A stretch of 64,000 bases of DNA from Micromonospora sp. U21 (GCF_018070045.1 NZ_JAGPYK010000006.1:1-64000); one strand, 5' to 3'. Positions 19,870 through 28,380 are shown, counted from the first letter of the stretch. Numbers and translations are program-made. Notes: generated by a model not told the origin, from the letters alone.

Positions 19870-20001
19870 GTGTCGCAGCGCAATCGCACCGAAGCCGCCT
19901 GGCGTACGCCAGGTGCGAGTGCCGCGTTGCCCTCCGGCGTGCGGTACCGGTGTCTCGGCCGGCCCGGTCAGGGTCGGCAGCCAGGGCGGCGCCACCTCTG
20001 A
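19870..20001 (+). CDS. Arg-rich leader peptide upstream of rtcB
   Basis: A 43-codon ORF with GTG start and AGGGAG (19858-19863) at 6-nt spacing. It encodes nine arginines, six of them in the last 19 codons, mostly CGG. Its TGA (19999-20001) lies inside a stem that competes with the terminator in front of rtcB. This is the arrangement of a classical attenuation leader: a ribosome that finishes the peptide covers the antiterminator. A TAGCGT -10 candidate lies at 19822-19827. No known protein family is recognised; the peptide is proposed from position and ribosome site, not homology. Confidence 0.55.
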   Translation: MSQRNRTEAAWRTPGASAALPSGVRYRCLGRPGQGRQPGRRHL

Positions 20002-20053
20002 CACCAGCGCGTCAGGCGCCGCCGCCCACCCCCTGAGGGTCGGGCGGCTTTTT
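19985..20053 (+). promoter_or_regulatory. Putative transcription attenuator of rtcB
   Basis: Terminator form: GCCGCCCACCC (20021-20031) pairs with GGGTCGGGCGGC (20037-20048, one bulged C) around CCTGA, followed by five T (20049-20053). Alternative form: GGCGGCGC (19985-19992) pairs with GCGCCGCC (20016-20023), and CTGAC (19998-20002) with GTCAG (20011-20015). The two forms share 20021-20023, so they exclude each other. The leader stop codon is in the alternative stem. A 16-bp palindrome at 19898-19913 adds further structure upstream. Confidence 0.6.
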
Positions 20054-20100
20054 CATATCCGACGAGCTTCCGCAACCGGCACGACAACAAGGAGACCACG

Positions 20101-21300
20101 ATGGGATTCACCCCGCTCGCCGGCACCCGGGCACCCGTCCGGGTCTGGACCGACCCGTACGCCATCGAGCCGCAGGCCGCCCGGCAGCTGCGCAACATCG
20201 GGGCGCTGCCCTGGGTGCAGGGCGTCGCCGTGATGCCGGACGTGCACTTCGGCAAGGGCGCCACGGTCGGCTCGGTCATCGCCATGCGGCAGGCGGTCTC
20301 GCCGGCCGCGGTCGGTGTCGACATCGGCTGCGGGATGTCGGCGGTGCGTACCTCGCTGACCGCCAACGACCTGCCGGACGACCTGGCCGGGCTGCGTTCG
20401 GCGATCGAGGCGACCATTCCGGTCGGCTTCGCCCAGCGGGAGAAGGCGGTGGACCCGCGTCGGGTCCGTGGCCTGGAGCAGGCCGGCTGGGACGACTTCT
20501 GGGGCCGGTTCGCCGGGCTGGACCGGCGGGTGGCGCAGCTGGAGACCCGGGCGCAGCGGCAGCTCGGCACCCTCGGCGGGGGCAACCACTTCATCGAGGT
20601 CTGCCTGGAGCAGGGTGGCGCCGACGAGGGGCGGGTGTGGCTGATGCTGCACTCCGGGTCGCGCAACATCGGCAAGGAGCTGGCCGAGCGGCACATCGGA
20701 GTGGCCCGGAAGCTGCCGCACAACGCCGACCTGCCCGACCGGGACCTGGCGGTGTTCCTCGCCGGCACGCCGGAGATGGACGCCTACCGGCGTGACCTGT
20801 GGTGGGCGCAGGAGTACGCGCGGCGCAACCGGGCCGTCATGCTGGCCCTGCTCTGCGGCGTGGTGCGTGAGCACTTCCCGCAGGTCGGTTACGACGAGCC
20901 CATCTCGTGCCACCACAACTACGTCGCCGAGGAGAGCTACGACGGGGTGGACGTGCTGGTCACCCGCAAGGGCGCGATCCGGGCCGGGCGGGGCGACCTG
21001 GGCATCATCCCCGGGTCGATGGGCACCGGGTCGTACATCGTGCGGGGTCGGGGGAACCCGGACGCGTACTGCTCGGCCTCGCACGGGGCCGGCCGGCGGA
21101 TGTCGCGGGCGCAGGCCAAGCGGACCTTCAGCACGGCCGACCTGGCCACCCAGACCGCCGGCGTGGAGTGCCGCAAGGACGCCGGGGTGGTCGACGAGAT
21201 CCCGGGCGCGTACAAGGACATCACCGAGGTGATGGCTCAGCAGGAGGACCTGGTGCAGGTGGTGGCGCACCTCAAGCAGGTGGTCTGCGTGAAGGGCTGA
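20101..21300 (+). CDS. rtcB: RNA-splicing ligase RtcB
   Basis: A 399-aa member of the RtcB family, which joins 2',3'-cyclic phosphate (or 3'-phosphate) and 5'-OH RNA ends using GTP and Mn2+, repairing cleaved tRNA and rRNA. Metal and catalytic residues are visible: Asp74/Cys77 in VGVDIGCGM, His163 in GGGNHFIE, and His328 in SASHGAGR, the residue that carries GMP. The ATG at 20101 has AAGGAG at 20089-20094. Upstream lie a leader peptide and an intrinsic terminator, suggesting expression on demand. No archease or rtcA/rtcR gene is adjacent. Confidence 0.95.
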   Translation: MGFTPLAGTRAPVRVWTDPYAIEPQAARQLRNIGALPWVQGVAVMPDVHFGKGATVGSVIAMRQAVSPAAVGVDIGCGMSAVRTSLTANDLPDDLAGLRSAIEATIPVGFAQREKAVDPRRVRGLEQAGWDDFWGRFAGLDRRVAQLETRAQRQLGTLGGGNHFIEVCLEQGGADEGRVWLMLHSGSRNIGKELAERHIGVARKLPHNADLPDRDLAVFLAGTPEMDAYRRDLWWAQEYARRNRAVMLALLCGVVREHFPQVGYDEPISCHHNYVAEESYDGVDVLVTRKGAIRAGRGDLGIIPGSMGTGSYIVRGRGNPDAYCSASHGAGRRMSRAQAKRTFSTADLATQTAGVECRKDAGVVDEIPGAYKDITEVMAQQEDLVQVVAHLKQVVCVKG

Positions 21301-21305
21301 CGGGG

Positions 21306-21336
21306 CTGCGCGGGCCGGGTTGACCGGCCCGCGCAG
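21306..21336. terminator. Bidirectional hairpin terminator between convergent genes
   Basis: A perfect 13-bp stem, CTGCGCGGGCCGG (21306-21318) with CCGGCCCGCGCAG (21324-21336), loop GTTGA. It lies between the ends of rtcB and the DinB-family gene and can serve both. Confidence 0.75.
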
Positions 21337-21344
21337 CACCTCGC

Positions 21345-22136
21345 TCAGAAGCCGGCGAAGACCCGGCGCAGGTCGTCCAGGCTCACCGGGCCGGTCGCCC
21401 GCACCCCGTCCGGGGTGTACCGAGAGCCCAGCCGCCCGGTGGCCAGCCGCAGCCAGGCCTCGGCCGGGGCGGTCAGCTCGCCGTCCGGCTGCTCCGGCGC
21501 GTCGGTCAGCTCGACGCGCTCGCCCAGCCGCAGCCCGTACGTCCGCTCGGGCTCCTGAAGCCGGACCAGCAGGGTGGCCTCCCGGCCGGCCAGCTCCTGC
21601 GGTCGGCTGGTCCACGCCAGCATGCCGCCGATCTGGTCGAGCAGCAGGGACACCGCCTCCGGTGTCACCGCCGCGAACCGGTTGAACGCCACCTCGACGT
21701 CCCACTGGTGCAGCGCGAACTCGTTCAGCCGGAACCGGCCCGCGGTGGCCACGTCGACCGGGTCCGGCAGGAAGCCGAGGTCGATCCGCAGCGAGGCCCG
21801 GCGCTCGGCGTCCAGCGCCTCGTACGCCTCGACGAGCCGCTGGTTGGCCTCGAGGAATCCGGCGGCGTGCTCGGCCGGCGCCATCGCGTCCCAGCGTTGC
21901 CAGACGCCGCGGTTGAAGTCGCCGTCCGGGCCGGGCGCGCCGGTGCTGGCGGCGGTCAGCGCCGCGAGGTTGATCTCCGCGCCGCTGCCCAGGTGGCTGA
22001 GCACCTGGGACACCTGCCACTCGCTGGCCCCCGACGGCAGAAGGAGATCGTCCTCCTTGAGGTCCCGGACGAGCGTGGCGAGCTCCTCGTGGCCCGCGCG
22101 CAGAGCGTTGATGATCTGGTCGGCAGCCGTGGACAT
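21345..22136 (-). CDS. DinB / maleylpyruvate isomerase-family protein (mycothiol-dependent type)
   Basis: A 263-aa cytosolic protein with an N-terminal four-helix DinB-like domain (AADQIINALRAGHEELATLVRDL and on), the fold used by mycothiol-dependent maleylpyruvate isomerase and thiol S-transferases of actinobacteria. The family binds metal through three His; candidates here include H51 (SHLG) and H145 (LHQWD). The substrate is unknown. ATG 22136 is chosen because GAGGAG lies just upstream. It faces rtcB tail to tail. Confidence 0.72.
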   Translation of the reverse strand: MSTAADQIINALRAGHEELATLVRDLKEDDLLLPSGASEWQVSQVLSHLGSGAEINLAALTAASTGAPGPDGDFNRGVWQRWDAMAPAEHAAGFLEANQRLVEAYEALDAERRASLRIDLGFLPDPVDVATAGRFRLNEFALHQWDVEVAFNRFAAVTPEAVSLLLDQIGGMLAWTSRPQELAGREATLLVRLQEPERTYGLRLGERVELTDAPEQPDGELTAPAEAWLRLATGRLGSRYTPDGVRATGPVSLDDLRRVFAGF

Positions 22137-22194
22137 ATGTCTCCTCAACGGATTTTCGACGGTGGTCGGGACGTTACCGGACGCGTCGGTCGAC

Positions 22195-23688
22195 TCAGCC
22201 CATGTGCACGGCGTTGCCGGCCGGGATGTCCTCCTTGCGCACCTTCACCAGGATCAGGGTGGCCAGCCCGGCGAGCACGATCAGGGCCGCGCCCCAGGCG
22301 AACGCCACGCGGTAGCCGTGCACCAGCGCCTCGATCTGGTTGGCCGGATTCGGCACGTGCGAGACCAGGTACGCGGTCACCGCGCTGGTGTACATGGTGT
22401 TCAGCAGCGCGGTGCCCAGCGAGCCGCCGATCTGCTGGGTGGCGTTGAGCGTCGCGCTGGCCGCGCCGGCGTCGTGCTCCGGCACCCCGACCAGGGCGAG
22501 GCTGGACAGCGGCACGAAGGTGAAGCCGAGACCCATGCCGAGGATGACCTGGGCGGGCAGCAGAAGGGTGAGGAACGAGGTGTCCACGTCGATCTGGGTC
22601 AGTACCAGCATGGCCACGGCGGCGAGCACGGCACCGCCGACCATCAGCGGCTTGGCGCCCACCCGGGGCATCAACTGGCTGGCGCCACCCGCCGCGATCA
22701 GCACGCCGGCGGTGACCGGCAGCGAGGCGAGCCCGGCTTCCAGCGGCTTGTACTGCAGCACCACCTGGAAGTAGAAGGTCAGGAAGAGGAACGCACCGAA
22801 CAGGCCGGCGCCGATCAGCGTCGACGCGAGGTACGCCCCGCCCCGGTTGCGGTCCAGGATGATCCGCAGCGGCAGCAGCGGGTGGTTGGAGCGCAGTTCG
22901 ATCATCACGAAGGCGGCGAGCAGCACCACGCCGGCGGCGATGAAACCGAGCGTCGCGGTGGCGTCCCAGCCGTCCTCGGCGGCCTTGGTGAAGCCGTACA
23001 CCAGGGAGACCAGACCGGCGGTGACGACGACCGCGCCGGGCACGTCGTAGCGCGTGTTGCCGTGCGCCCGGCTCTCCGGCACCAACGGGAGGGCGAAGGC
23101 GATCGCGACGGCGGCGACCGGGATGTTGACCAGCAGGCACCAGCGCCAGTCGGCGTACTCGGTGAGCACCCCGCCGAGCAGCAGGCCGACCGCGGAACCG
23201 CCGCCGGCGATGGCGCCGTACACGGCGAACGCCTTGGCCCGCTCCGTGGCCTCGGTGAACAGGACGGTGAGCAGTGCCAGCGCGGCCGGGGCGAGCAGAG
23301 CGCCGAAGGCGCCCTGCAACGCGCGGGCGGCGAAGAGCGTCCCGCCGGTGGTGGCCAGACCGCCCAGCGCGGAGGCCAGCGCGAAGCCGGTCATCCCGAC
23401 CAGGAAGGTGCGCTTGCGGCCCCAGAAGTCGGCGATCCGGCCGCCGAGCAGCAGCAGGCCGCCGAAGGCGAGCGTGTAGGCGGTGATCACCCACTGCCGG
23501 TTCGCGTCGGTGATTCCCAGGTCCGCCTGGGCCTGGGGGAGTGCGATGTTCACGATCGTGGCGTCCAGGACCACCATGAGCTGTGAGACCGCGATGACCG
23601 CCAGCGCGATCCAGCGCCGCGGGTGCGGCGCGTTCGTCGACGTCCCGGCGCCGGGCGCGCCGGGAGCGGTCGAGGTAGTTCCGGGCAT
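22195..23688 (-). CDS. MFS multidrug exporter, DHA2 (14-TMS) family
   Basis: A 497-aa drug:H+ antiporter of the EmrB/QacA type with about 14 transmembrane helices. Motif A (GGRIADFWGRKRTF), the motif D-like N-terminal LDATIVNIALP and a motif C-like Gly-rich segment in helix 5 are visible. The ATG start has GGAAGG at a good distance. It lies 46 bp behind a TetR gene on the same strand, so the two form an operon and TetR is the likely repressor. Confidence 0.9.
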   Translation of the reverse strand: MPGTTSTAPGAPGAGTSTNAPHPRRWIALAVIAVSQLMVVLDATIVNIALPQAQADLGITDANRQWVITAYTLAFGGLLLLGGRIADFWGRKRTFLVGMTGFALASALGGLATTGGTLFAARALQGAFGALLAPAALALLTVLFTEATERAKAFAVYGAIAGGGSAVGLLLGGVLTEYADWRWCLLVNIPVAAVAIAFALPLVPESRAHGNTRYDVPGAVVVTAGLVSLVYGFTKAAEDGWDATATLGFIAAGVVLLAAFVMIELRSNHPLLPLRIILDRNRGGAYLASTLIGAGLFGAFLFLTFYFQVVLQYKPLEAGLASLPVTAGVLIAAGGASQLMPRVGAKPLMVGGAVLAAVAMLVLTQIDVDTSFLTLLLPAQVILGMGLGFTFVPLSSLALVGVPEHDAGAASATLNATQQIGGSLGTALLNTMYTSAVTAYLVSHVPNPANQIEALVHGYRVAFAWGAALIVLAGLATLILVKVRKEDIPAGNAVHMG

Positions 23689-23734
23689 GGTGAAGCCTTC
23701 CGTGTTTCGATAGGTCAGGTCGGAGCCGGTCGAG

Positions 23735-24364
23735 TCAGGGCTGAGACGGGCGGTCGGGCTGGTAGCGGAGCACCGGGATCAGCACCTGGTCGACGACCTG
23801 GGTGAGGAACGCGTCATCGGCGGGTAGGCCGTGCGCGACGATGCGGGACATGGTGAGCGCGGGCGCCAGGTCGTGGAACAGTTCCCGTTCGCCGGCCTCC
23901 GGCGGGATCTCGCCGCGGGCGGCGGCGCGGACCAGGATGGCGGTGCTGGCCACCCGCCCGGCTGGCAGCACCTGGTGGCGCACCAGGCGTTCCAGCTCGG
24001 GGTTGGTCCGCATGGCGAAGGTCAACGCCTGCATCAGGTCACTGTCGGCCCTGCAGATGGCGGCCGTGGCGCGCAGCAACTCGATCAGGTCGCCGCGCAG
24101 GGAGCCGGTGTCCGGCGGGTTGTGCACGCCCACGTGCCGGTCGCGCAGCGCGTCGACGACCAGTTCGGCCTTGCCGTCCCAGCGCCGGTAGATGGTGGCC
24201 TTGCTGACGTGGGCCCGGGCGGCGATGGCGTCGATGGTCGTCCGGTCGTAGCCGACCTCGCGCAGCAGGTCGATGACCACGGCGAAGAGGTCGGCGTCGG
24301 TGCACCGAGCGCCCCGGGCAGCCGGCACCCCGGTGCCCATGCCCACCTGTTGACCGCCCAGCAT
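23735..24364 (-). CDS. TetR-family repressor of the adjacent MFS exporter
   Basis: A 209-aa protein with an N-terminal TetR HTH (TTIDAIAARAHVSKATIYRRWDGKAELV, about residues 43-70) and a helical ligand-binding C-terminal domain of the TetR_C type. Being first in the operon with the exporter, it probably represses both and responds to an exported compound. The ATG at 24364 follows a run of seven G. A GAAACG-ATTA-CGTTTC palindrome about 95 bp upstream is a candidate operator. Confidence 0.88.
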   Translation of the reverse strand: MLGGQQVGMGTGVPAARGARCTDADLFAVVIDLLREVGYDRTTIDAIAARAHVSKATIYRRWDGKAELVVDALRDRHVGVHNPPDTGSLRGDLIELLRATAAICRADSDLMQALTFAMRTNPELERLVRHQVLPAGRVASTAILVRAAARGEIPPEAGERELFHDLAPALTMSRIVAHGLPADDAFLTQVVDQVLIPVLRYQPDRPSQP

Positions 24365-24456
24365 CCCGACCCCCCCGCGAAACGATGTCGTACTGACCCT
24401 AGTTCGCGTTCTGGTGAACGTGCAGGCTTTTATGAGTTGCGTCGCACCGGGTAGAC

Positions 24457-24472
24457 GAAACGATTACGTTTC
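24457..24472. promoter_or_regulatory. Candidate TetR operator
   Basis: GAAACG and CGTTTC face each other across ATTA, giving a 16-bp palindrome upstream of the TetR-MFS operon. A half-site GAAACGA recurs at 24379-24385, nearer the start codon. Confidence 0.5.
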
Positions 24473-24513
24473 TGTCCGATGTCCGGCAGGTGAACCCGGT
24501 GCACAGCCCGTGC

Positions 24514-25425
24514 TCAGCCTCCGGAGGGCGCGAGGAGCACCGGGACGGTCACCGTGTTGATCCGGGAGCCGTCACGGGCGGACACCTCGTACACCTCGAT
24601 GGTCCCGCGCTGCTCGCGGGCCGTGCGCCAGCCGACCACCACCCGATACCCGCCCCGGCAGCCGCTACCGCAGCTCGCGGTGCCGAAGCCGGTGGCCATC
24701 TCCCGGCCGGCGGCGTCCAGAACCCGGACGCTCACGGTGGCCTCGAACACGTCGGCGGTGCCGGTGACGGTGAGCGGTGCGGTGACGCGTTCGCCGACAC
24801 CCGGGCCGGTGACCACGATCGGAGGCAGCAGGTCCGCGTAGGCGGCCCGGCCGACCGGGGCGCCGCCGCCGAAGCGGACCTGCCGCACGGTGGGGAACTG
24901 GGTGAGCGTCCACACCACCTGTGCCTCGCGCAGCCGCCGGCGCTCCGGCACGTCGTCGGCGGGAGGGACGGGCCCGAGCGTCGCCACGCCGTCGGCGATC
25001 CGGGTGACCTCGACGCCCGTCGGCAGCAGGGTGGCCAGCCCGGTGGCGGCCTCCGCCGGCGTGGGCCCGGCGGCCAGCTCGGTCAACGCCAGCCGGGACG
25101 TCGCCACGGTGGCCGGCCGGGTCCGGTGGGTCGGAACGAGCTGCCCGGAACGGACGTACCACAGCTCGATGGTCACCGTGTCCGGCCGTCGCGTACCGGT
25201 GCCGGACGGTGCCGGCGGGAGGCTCGGGGTGGCGGTGGGCGACGGTCGCGGTTCCGTCGACGGGGCGGGCGTCGGGTCCGGACGCGCGGTGGGTGCGGTG
25301 GCGCTCGACGGCGCCGCGGTGGGCGCCGGGCCGAGAACGCCGGATCGTGGGGTGCCGCACCCGGCGACGAGCACCGCGGCGATGAGCACCGGTGCCGCCA
25401 GCCGGGCCGCACCCCGCGGGCTCAC
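24514..25425 (-). CDS. GerMN/Gmad2-domain lipoprotein (two-component accessory)
   Basis: A 303-aa lipoprotein: signal peptide with lipobox LVAGC, a long Pro/Ala/Thr spacer, a GerMN domain (about 80-190, VTIELWYVRSGQLVPTHR and following) and a C-terminal Gmad2 Ig-like domain (PLTVTGTADVFEATVSVRV). Its GTG start overlaps the kinase stop (GTGA), so it is coupled to the sensor kinase. By analogy with LpqB next to MtrAB and the lipoprotein after afsQ2, it probably tunes the kinase from outside the membrane. The name spore germination attached to these domains should not be taken as function. Confidence 0.82.
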   Translation of the reverse strand: MSPRGAARLAAPVLIAAVLVAGCGTPRSGVLGPAPTAAPSSATAPTARPDPTPAPSTEPRPSPTATPSLPPAPSGTGTRRPDTVTIELWYVRSGQLVPTHRTRPATVATSRLALTELAAGPTPAEAATGLATLLPTGVEVTRIADGVATLGPVPPADDVPERRRLREAQVVWTLTQFPTVRQVRFGGGAPVGRAAYADLLPPIVVTGPGVGERVTAPLTVTGTADVFEATVSVRVLDAAGREMATGFGTASCGSGCRGGYRVVVGWRTAREQRGTIEVYEVSARDGSRINTVTVPVLLAPSGG

Positions 25426-26882
25426 ACCGCACCGCCCGACGGCGCGGTGCGGGCCGCGCGCCCGCCGCCGGGCGGCCGTGCCGGGGCGTCGTCGTGCGGG
25501 CGGGTGGGTCCGAGGGCGGGCAGCTCCAGCCGGAACCGGCTACCCGCGCCCGGCTCGCTGTGCGCGGTCAGCACGCCACCGAGCAGGGCGGCGTGTTCCC
25601 GGGCGATGGCCAGCCCGAGCCCGCTGCCCGGCCCCGAGCGGGACGGATCGACCTTGTGAAACCGGTCGAACAGGCGCGGCAGATGCTCGGCCGGAATGCC
25701 CGGCCCCTCGTCGGTGACCTCGAACACGACCAGCGGACCCACCCCCGCCACGGTGGCCCGGATCTCGCCGCCGCCGTGCTCGACCGCGTTCGCGACCAGA
25801 TTGGCCAGCACCCGCTCCAGCCGGCGCGGGTCGGTGCGCAGCGCGACCGGATCACCCGTGACCAGCACCCGCTCCGACCACCCTCGCGCCGCGACGATCC
25901 CGCGCAGCAGCGCCGGCGCGTCGACCGGCTCGACGGTCGGCCGCTCCCGGCCGGCGTCCAGCCGGGAGATCTCCATCAGGTCCTCGACCAGCCGGCGCAG
26001 CCGGACCACGTCACCGACCAGCAGCCGCGCCGCCGGCCGGGCATCGTCGGGCAGCTGGTCGAGGTGCTCCCGCAGCAACGAGGCCGCGGCCACCAGGGCC
26101 GTCACCGGGGTACGCAGCTCGTGCGCGACGTCGGCGGTGAACCGCCGCTCCCGCGCCTGCGCCGCGGAGAGCGCGGCGATCTTCGACTCGAGCGCCTCGG
26201 CCATCTCGTTGAACGACGCCGCCCAGACGCTGAACTCGTCCCGCCCGCGTACCGGCAGGCGGGTGGCGAGCAGACCCTCGGTGAGCGCCCGGGCAGCCCG
26301 GCTGGCCCGGCCCACCGGCTCCAGCGTGCGGCGGGCCAGCAGGTGCCCCACCCCGGCGGCGAGCAGCACCACCAGCACCCAGCCGGCCAGCAGCGCGGTG
26401 CGCAGCTGACCCAGGTCCGCGGCGATGTCGTCCTCGACGGTGATCACGTACAGCTCGGCGGTCGAACCGGGGATGCGGCCGCCGACCACCAGCAGCCGGG
26501 GGCGCGCCGCCGGTGCGGACCGCTGGTAGCCGAGCTGCCCGTCCGCGACCGTGGCCCGCAGCCGGGTGCCGAGCGTGGGGGCGTACGACGGGTGCGAGGG
26601 GCGGGCCGGCCCGTCGACGAGCACGACGTGCCGGCCGCTGCCCTCGAAGCTGGTGAGCAGCTCGGTGCTGCGCTGGTCGGTCAGCGGCAGGAACTGTCCG
26701 GCGAGGACGAGTTGGTAGCGGGCGTCGGCGGCGGCCTGGTGCAGTGAGGCGTCCAACCAGGACTGCCGCAGCAGCAGCCCGGTGCCCCCGGCGAGCAGGC
26801 CGGCGGAGACCCCGGCGACCAGCACGAACGCGATTGTCAGCCGGCGCCGCAGGCGGCCCGGGGGCACCGCGCGTCCGGCCAT
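25422..26882 (-). CDS. Sensor histidine kinase (AfsQ2-like)
   Basis: A 486-aa membrane kinase: TM1 (about 15-37), an extracellular sensor of about 130 aa, TM2 (about 160-180), a HAMP linker, HisKA with the phospho-accepting His in FTADVAHELRTPVTAL, and HATPase with N box (NLVANAVEHGG), DEGPGIP and GSGLGLAIA. It should phosphorylate the response regulator encoded 13 bp upstream. The C-terminus is a Pro/Gly/Arg-rich tail. The signal is unknown. Together with the lipoprotein it forms a three-gene signalling operon. Confidence 0.9.
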   Translation of the reverse strand: MAGRAVPPGRLRRRLTIAFVLVAGVSAGLLAGGTGLLLRQSWLDASLHQAAADARYQLVLAGQFLPLTDQRSTELLTSFEGSGRHVVLVDGPARPSHPSYAPTLGTRLRATVADGQLGYQRSAPAARPRLLVVGGRIPGSTAELYVITVEDDIAADLGQLRTALLAGWVLVVLLAAGVGHLLARRTLEPVGRASRAARALTEGLLATRLPVRGRDEFSVWAASFNEMAEALESKIAALSAAQARERRFTADVAHELRTPVTALVAAASLLREHLDQLPDDARPAARLLVGDVVRLRRLVEDLMEISRLDAGRERPTVEPVDAPALLRGIVAARGWSERVLVTGDPVALRTDPRRLERVLANLVANAVEHGGGEIRATVAGVGPLVVFEVTDEGPGIPAEHLPRLFDRFHKVDPSRSGPGSGLGLAIAREHAALLGGVLTAHSEPGAGSRFRLELPALGPTRPHDDAPARPPGGGRAARTAPSGGAV

Positions 26883-26895
26883 CGCCGACCTCCCG

Positions 26896-27576
26896 TCAGC
26901 CCGTGGACAGCTTGTAGCCGGCGCCGCGAACGGTGCGCACCAGCAGGGGGTGCGCCGGGTCGTCCTCGACCTTGGCGCGTAGTCGCTGCACCGCCACGTC
27001 GACGAGCCGCGAGTCGCCCAGGAAGCTGTGGTTCCAGACCAGGTCCAGCAGCAGTTCCCGGGTGAAGACCTGCCCGGGTCGGCGGGCCAGCTCCAGCAGC
27101 AGGCGGAACTCGGTGGCGGTCAGCGCCACCTCCCGGCCGTCCCGGCGTACCACGAAGCTGCTCGGGTCGATCTCCAGGCGGCCGACCTCGATGGTGCTCG
27201 ACGCGACCGGCGCGCTCGCCCGGCGCAGCACCGAGCGAACCCGGGCCACCAGCTCGGGCAGGTCGAAGGGCTTGCGCAGGTAGTCGTCCGCGCCGCACTC
27301 CAGCCCGACAACCACGTCGAGCGTGTCGGTGCGCGCGGTCAGCATCAGGATCGGCACCTGGCTGGTACGCCGGATCTCCCGGCAGACCTCCAGGCCGTCC
27401 AGACCGGGCAGCATGACGTCGAGCACGATCAGATCGACCGGGCGGGCCCGCCACGCCGCCAGGGCCTGTCGCCCGTCGACGGCGGTGTCGACCCGGAAGC
27501 CGGCGCGGCGCAGACCGAGGGCGGTGACCTCCCGGATGGAGGCATCGTCCTCGACCACCAGCACGCGGCCCTCCAT
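26896..27576 (-). CDS. OmpR-family response regulator (AfsQ1-like)
   Basis: A 226-aa regulator with a receiver domain (acidic ED/D at 10-11, phospho-Asp53 in VLDVMLPG, Lys102 in LRKPF) and a winged-helix output domain ending VRTVRGAGYKL. The segments DVVVGLECGADDY and FLGDSRLVDVAVQRLRAKVED closely resemble AfsQ1 of Streptomyces, which binds GTnAC-N6-GTnAC. The ATG at 27576 follows a TACCCT -10 box by 6 nt and has no ribosome site, so it is probably leaderless. An exact GTAAC-N6-GTAAC site lies upstream of the neighbouring gene at 27705-28277. Confidence 0.9.
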   Translation of the reverse strand: MEGRVLVVEDDASIREVTALGLRRAGFRVDTAVDGRQALAAWRARPVDLIVLDVMLPGLDGLEVCREIRRTSQVPILMLTARTDTLDVVVGLECGADDYLRKPFDLPELVARVRSVLRRASAPVASSTIEVGRLEIDPSSFVVRRDGREVALTATEFRLLLELARRPGQVFTRELLLDLVWNHSFLGDSRLVDVAVQRLRAKVEDDPAHPLLVRTVRGAGYKLSTG

Positions 27577-27650
27577 GACCTGAGGGTAGACCCGCCGCGA
27601 CGGTGGGCAGCCCTGGCGAAACGGTCGGTGTCGGTGGCCCGGCCGGCCCG

Positions 27651-27703
27651 CGAAGGAAGGGCCCCTTCTTATCGTCAGGCGATAAGAAGGGGCCCTTCCT
27701 TCG
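27651..27703. terminator. Long perfect hairpin (24-bp arms), terminator or dispersed repeat
   Basis: Arms 27651-27674 and 27680-27703 are exact reverse complements with a 5-nt loop (TCAGG); the arm contains AAGGAAGGGCCCCTTCTTA. The hairpin begins 1 nt after the stop codon of the gene at 27705, so it should end that transcript before the response regulator gene. Its AT-containing, GGGCCC-centred sequence differs from local DNA. I recall near-identical hairpins elsewhere in Micromonospora genomes, so it may also be a repeat family member. Confidence 0.8.
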
Positions 27704-27704
27704 G

Positions 27705-28277
27705 TCACCACCGGTGGGCCACGTCGAGGACGATCCGGCTGTGGCCGGCGGGGCCGGCCAGCACGAACGTGCGGAACGGCAGCCGGGCACGCACGCCGAC
27801 CGCGAAGGTGCTGTAGCCCTCGAAGCTGCCGCCGAAGACGACGTCGCGCAGCGTCGGGTAACGCAGCAGGTTCGCGGCGTGCTCACCGACCCGGTAGGGC
27901 ACGGTGCCCACGTGGGAGTCGTCGTATGCGGGGGCCCGCAGCGAGACCCGCAGCAGGGCGCCCCCGGCGGTGTACGGCGACAGCGCCAGCCCCTCGCCCT
28001 CGGTCCACGTCTCGCCGTAGCCGACCGCGTAGCCGTCCACCGGGCCGGCGAACTCGAACACCACCCGGTCGTAGCAGTCGTGTCGGCCGGTCCGCACGTC
28101 GACCAGCGGGGCACTGCTCAGCGCGCCGGCCGACTTATCCGCGCTGCCCCAGGTGATACCGCAGTACGGCGACGCGGTCGTCGCCATGGTGGTGCCCGCC
28201 GCGGCGCTGTTGCCCGCGCCGGCGACCAGCCCGGCGAGCACGACCGCCAGCGCCGTCAGTGCGCTTCTGATCCTCAT
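27705..28277 (-). CDS. Secreted AMIN-like domain protein
   Basis: A 190-aa exported protein with a clear signal peptide (MRIRSALTALAVVLAGLVAG and a cleavage site near SAAAG). The mature part starts with YCGITWGS, contains VRTGRHDCYDRVVFEF and ends in FRTFVLAGPAGHSRIVLDVAHRW. I match it to actinobacterial AMIN-like domain proteins, whose role is unknown but may involve cell-wall binding; two Cys could form a disulfide. The ATG has GGAGG at 9-nt spacing. A GTAAC-N6-GTAAC box about 105 bp upstream suggests control by the adjacent AfsQ1-like regulator. Confidence 0.7.
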   Translation of the reverse strand: MRIRSALTALAVVLAGLVAGAGNSAAAGTTMATTASPYCGITWGSADKSAGALSSAPLVDVRTGRHDCYDRVVFEFAGPVDGYAVGYGETWTEGEGLALSPYTAGGALLRVSLRAPAYDDSHVGTVPYRVGEHAANLLRYPTLRDVVFGGSFEGYSTFAVGVRARLPFRTFVLAGPAGHSRIVLDVAHRW

Positions 28278-28380
28278 CGTGGTGCCTCCGTCCGGTGTCG
28301 AGGGCCACGCCGCGGCGGCGTTGCCGGTGACCCTCTGCCGTGACCGTGGGCCCGCCCCGGCACGGCCACTTCGCCGCGGC

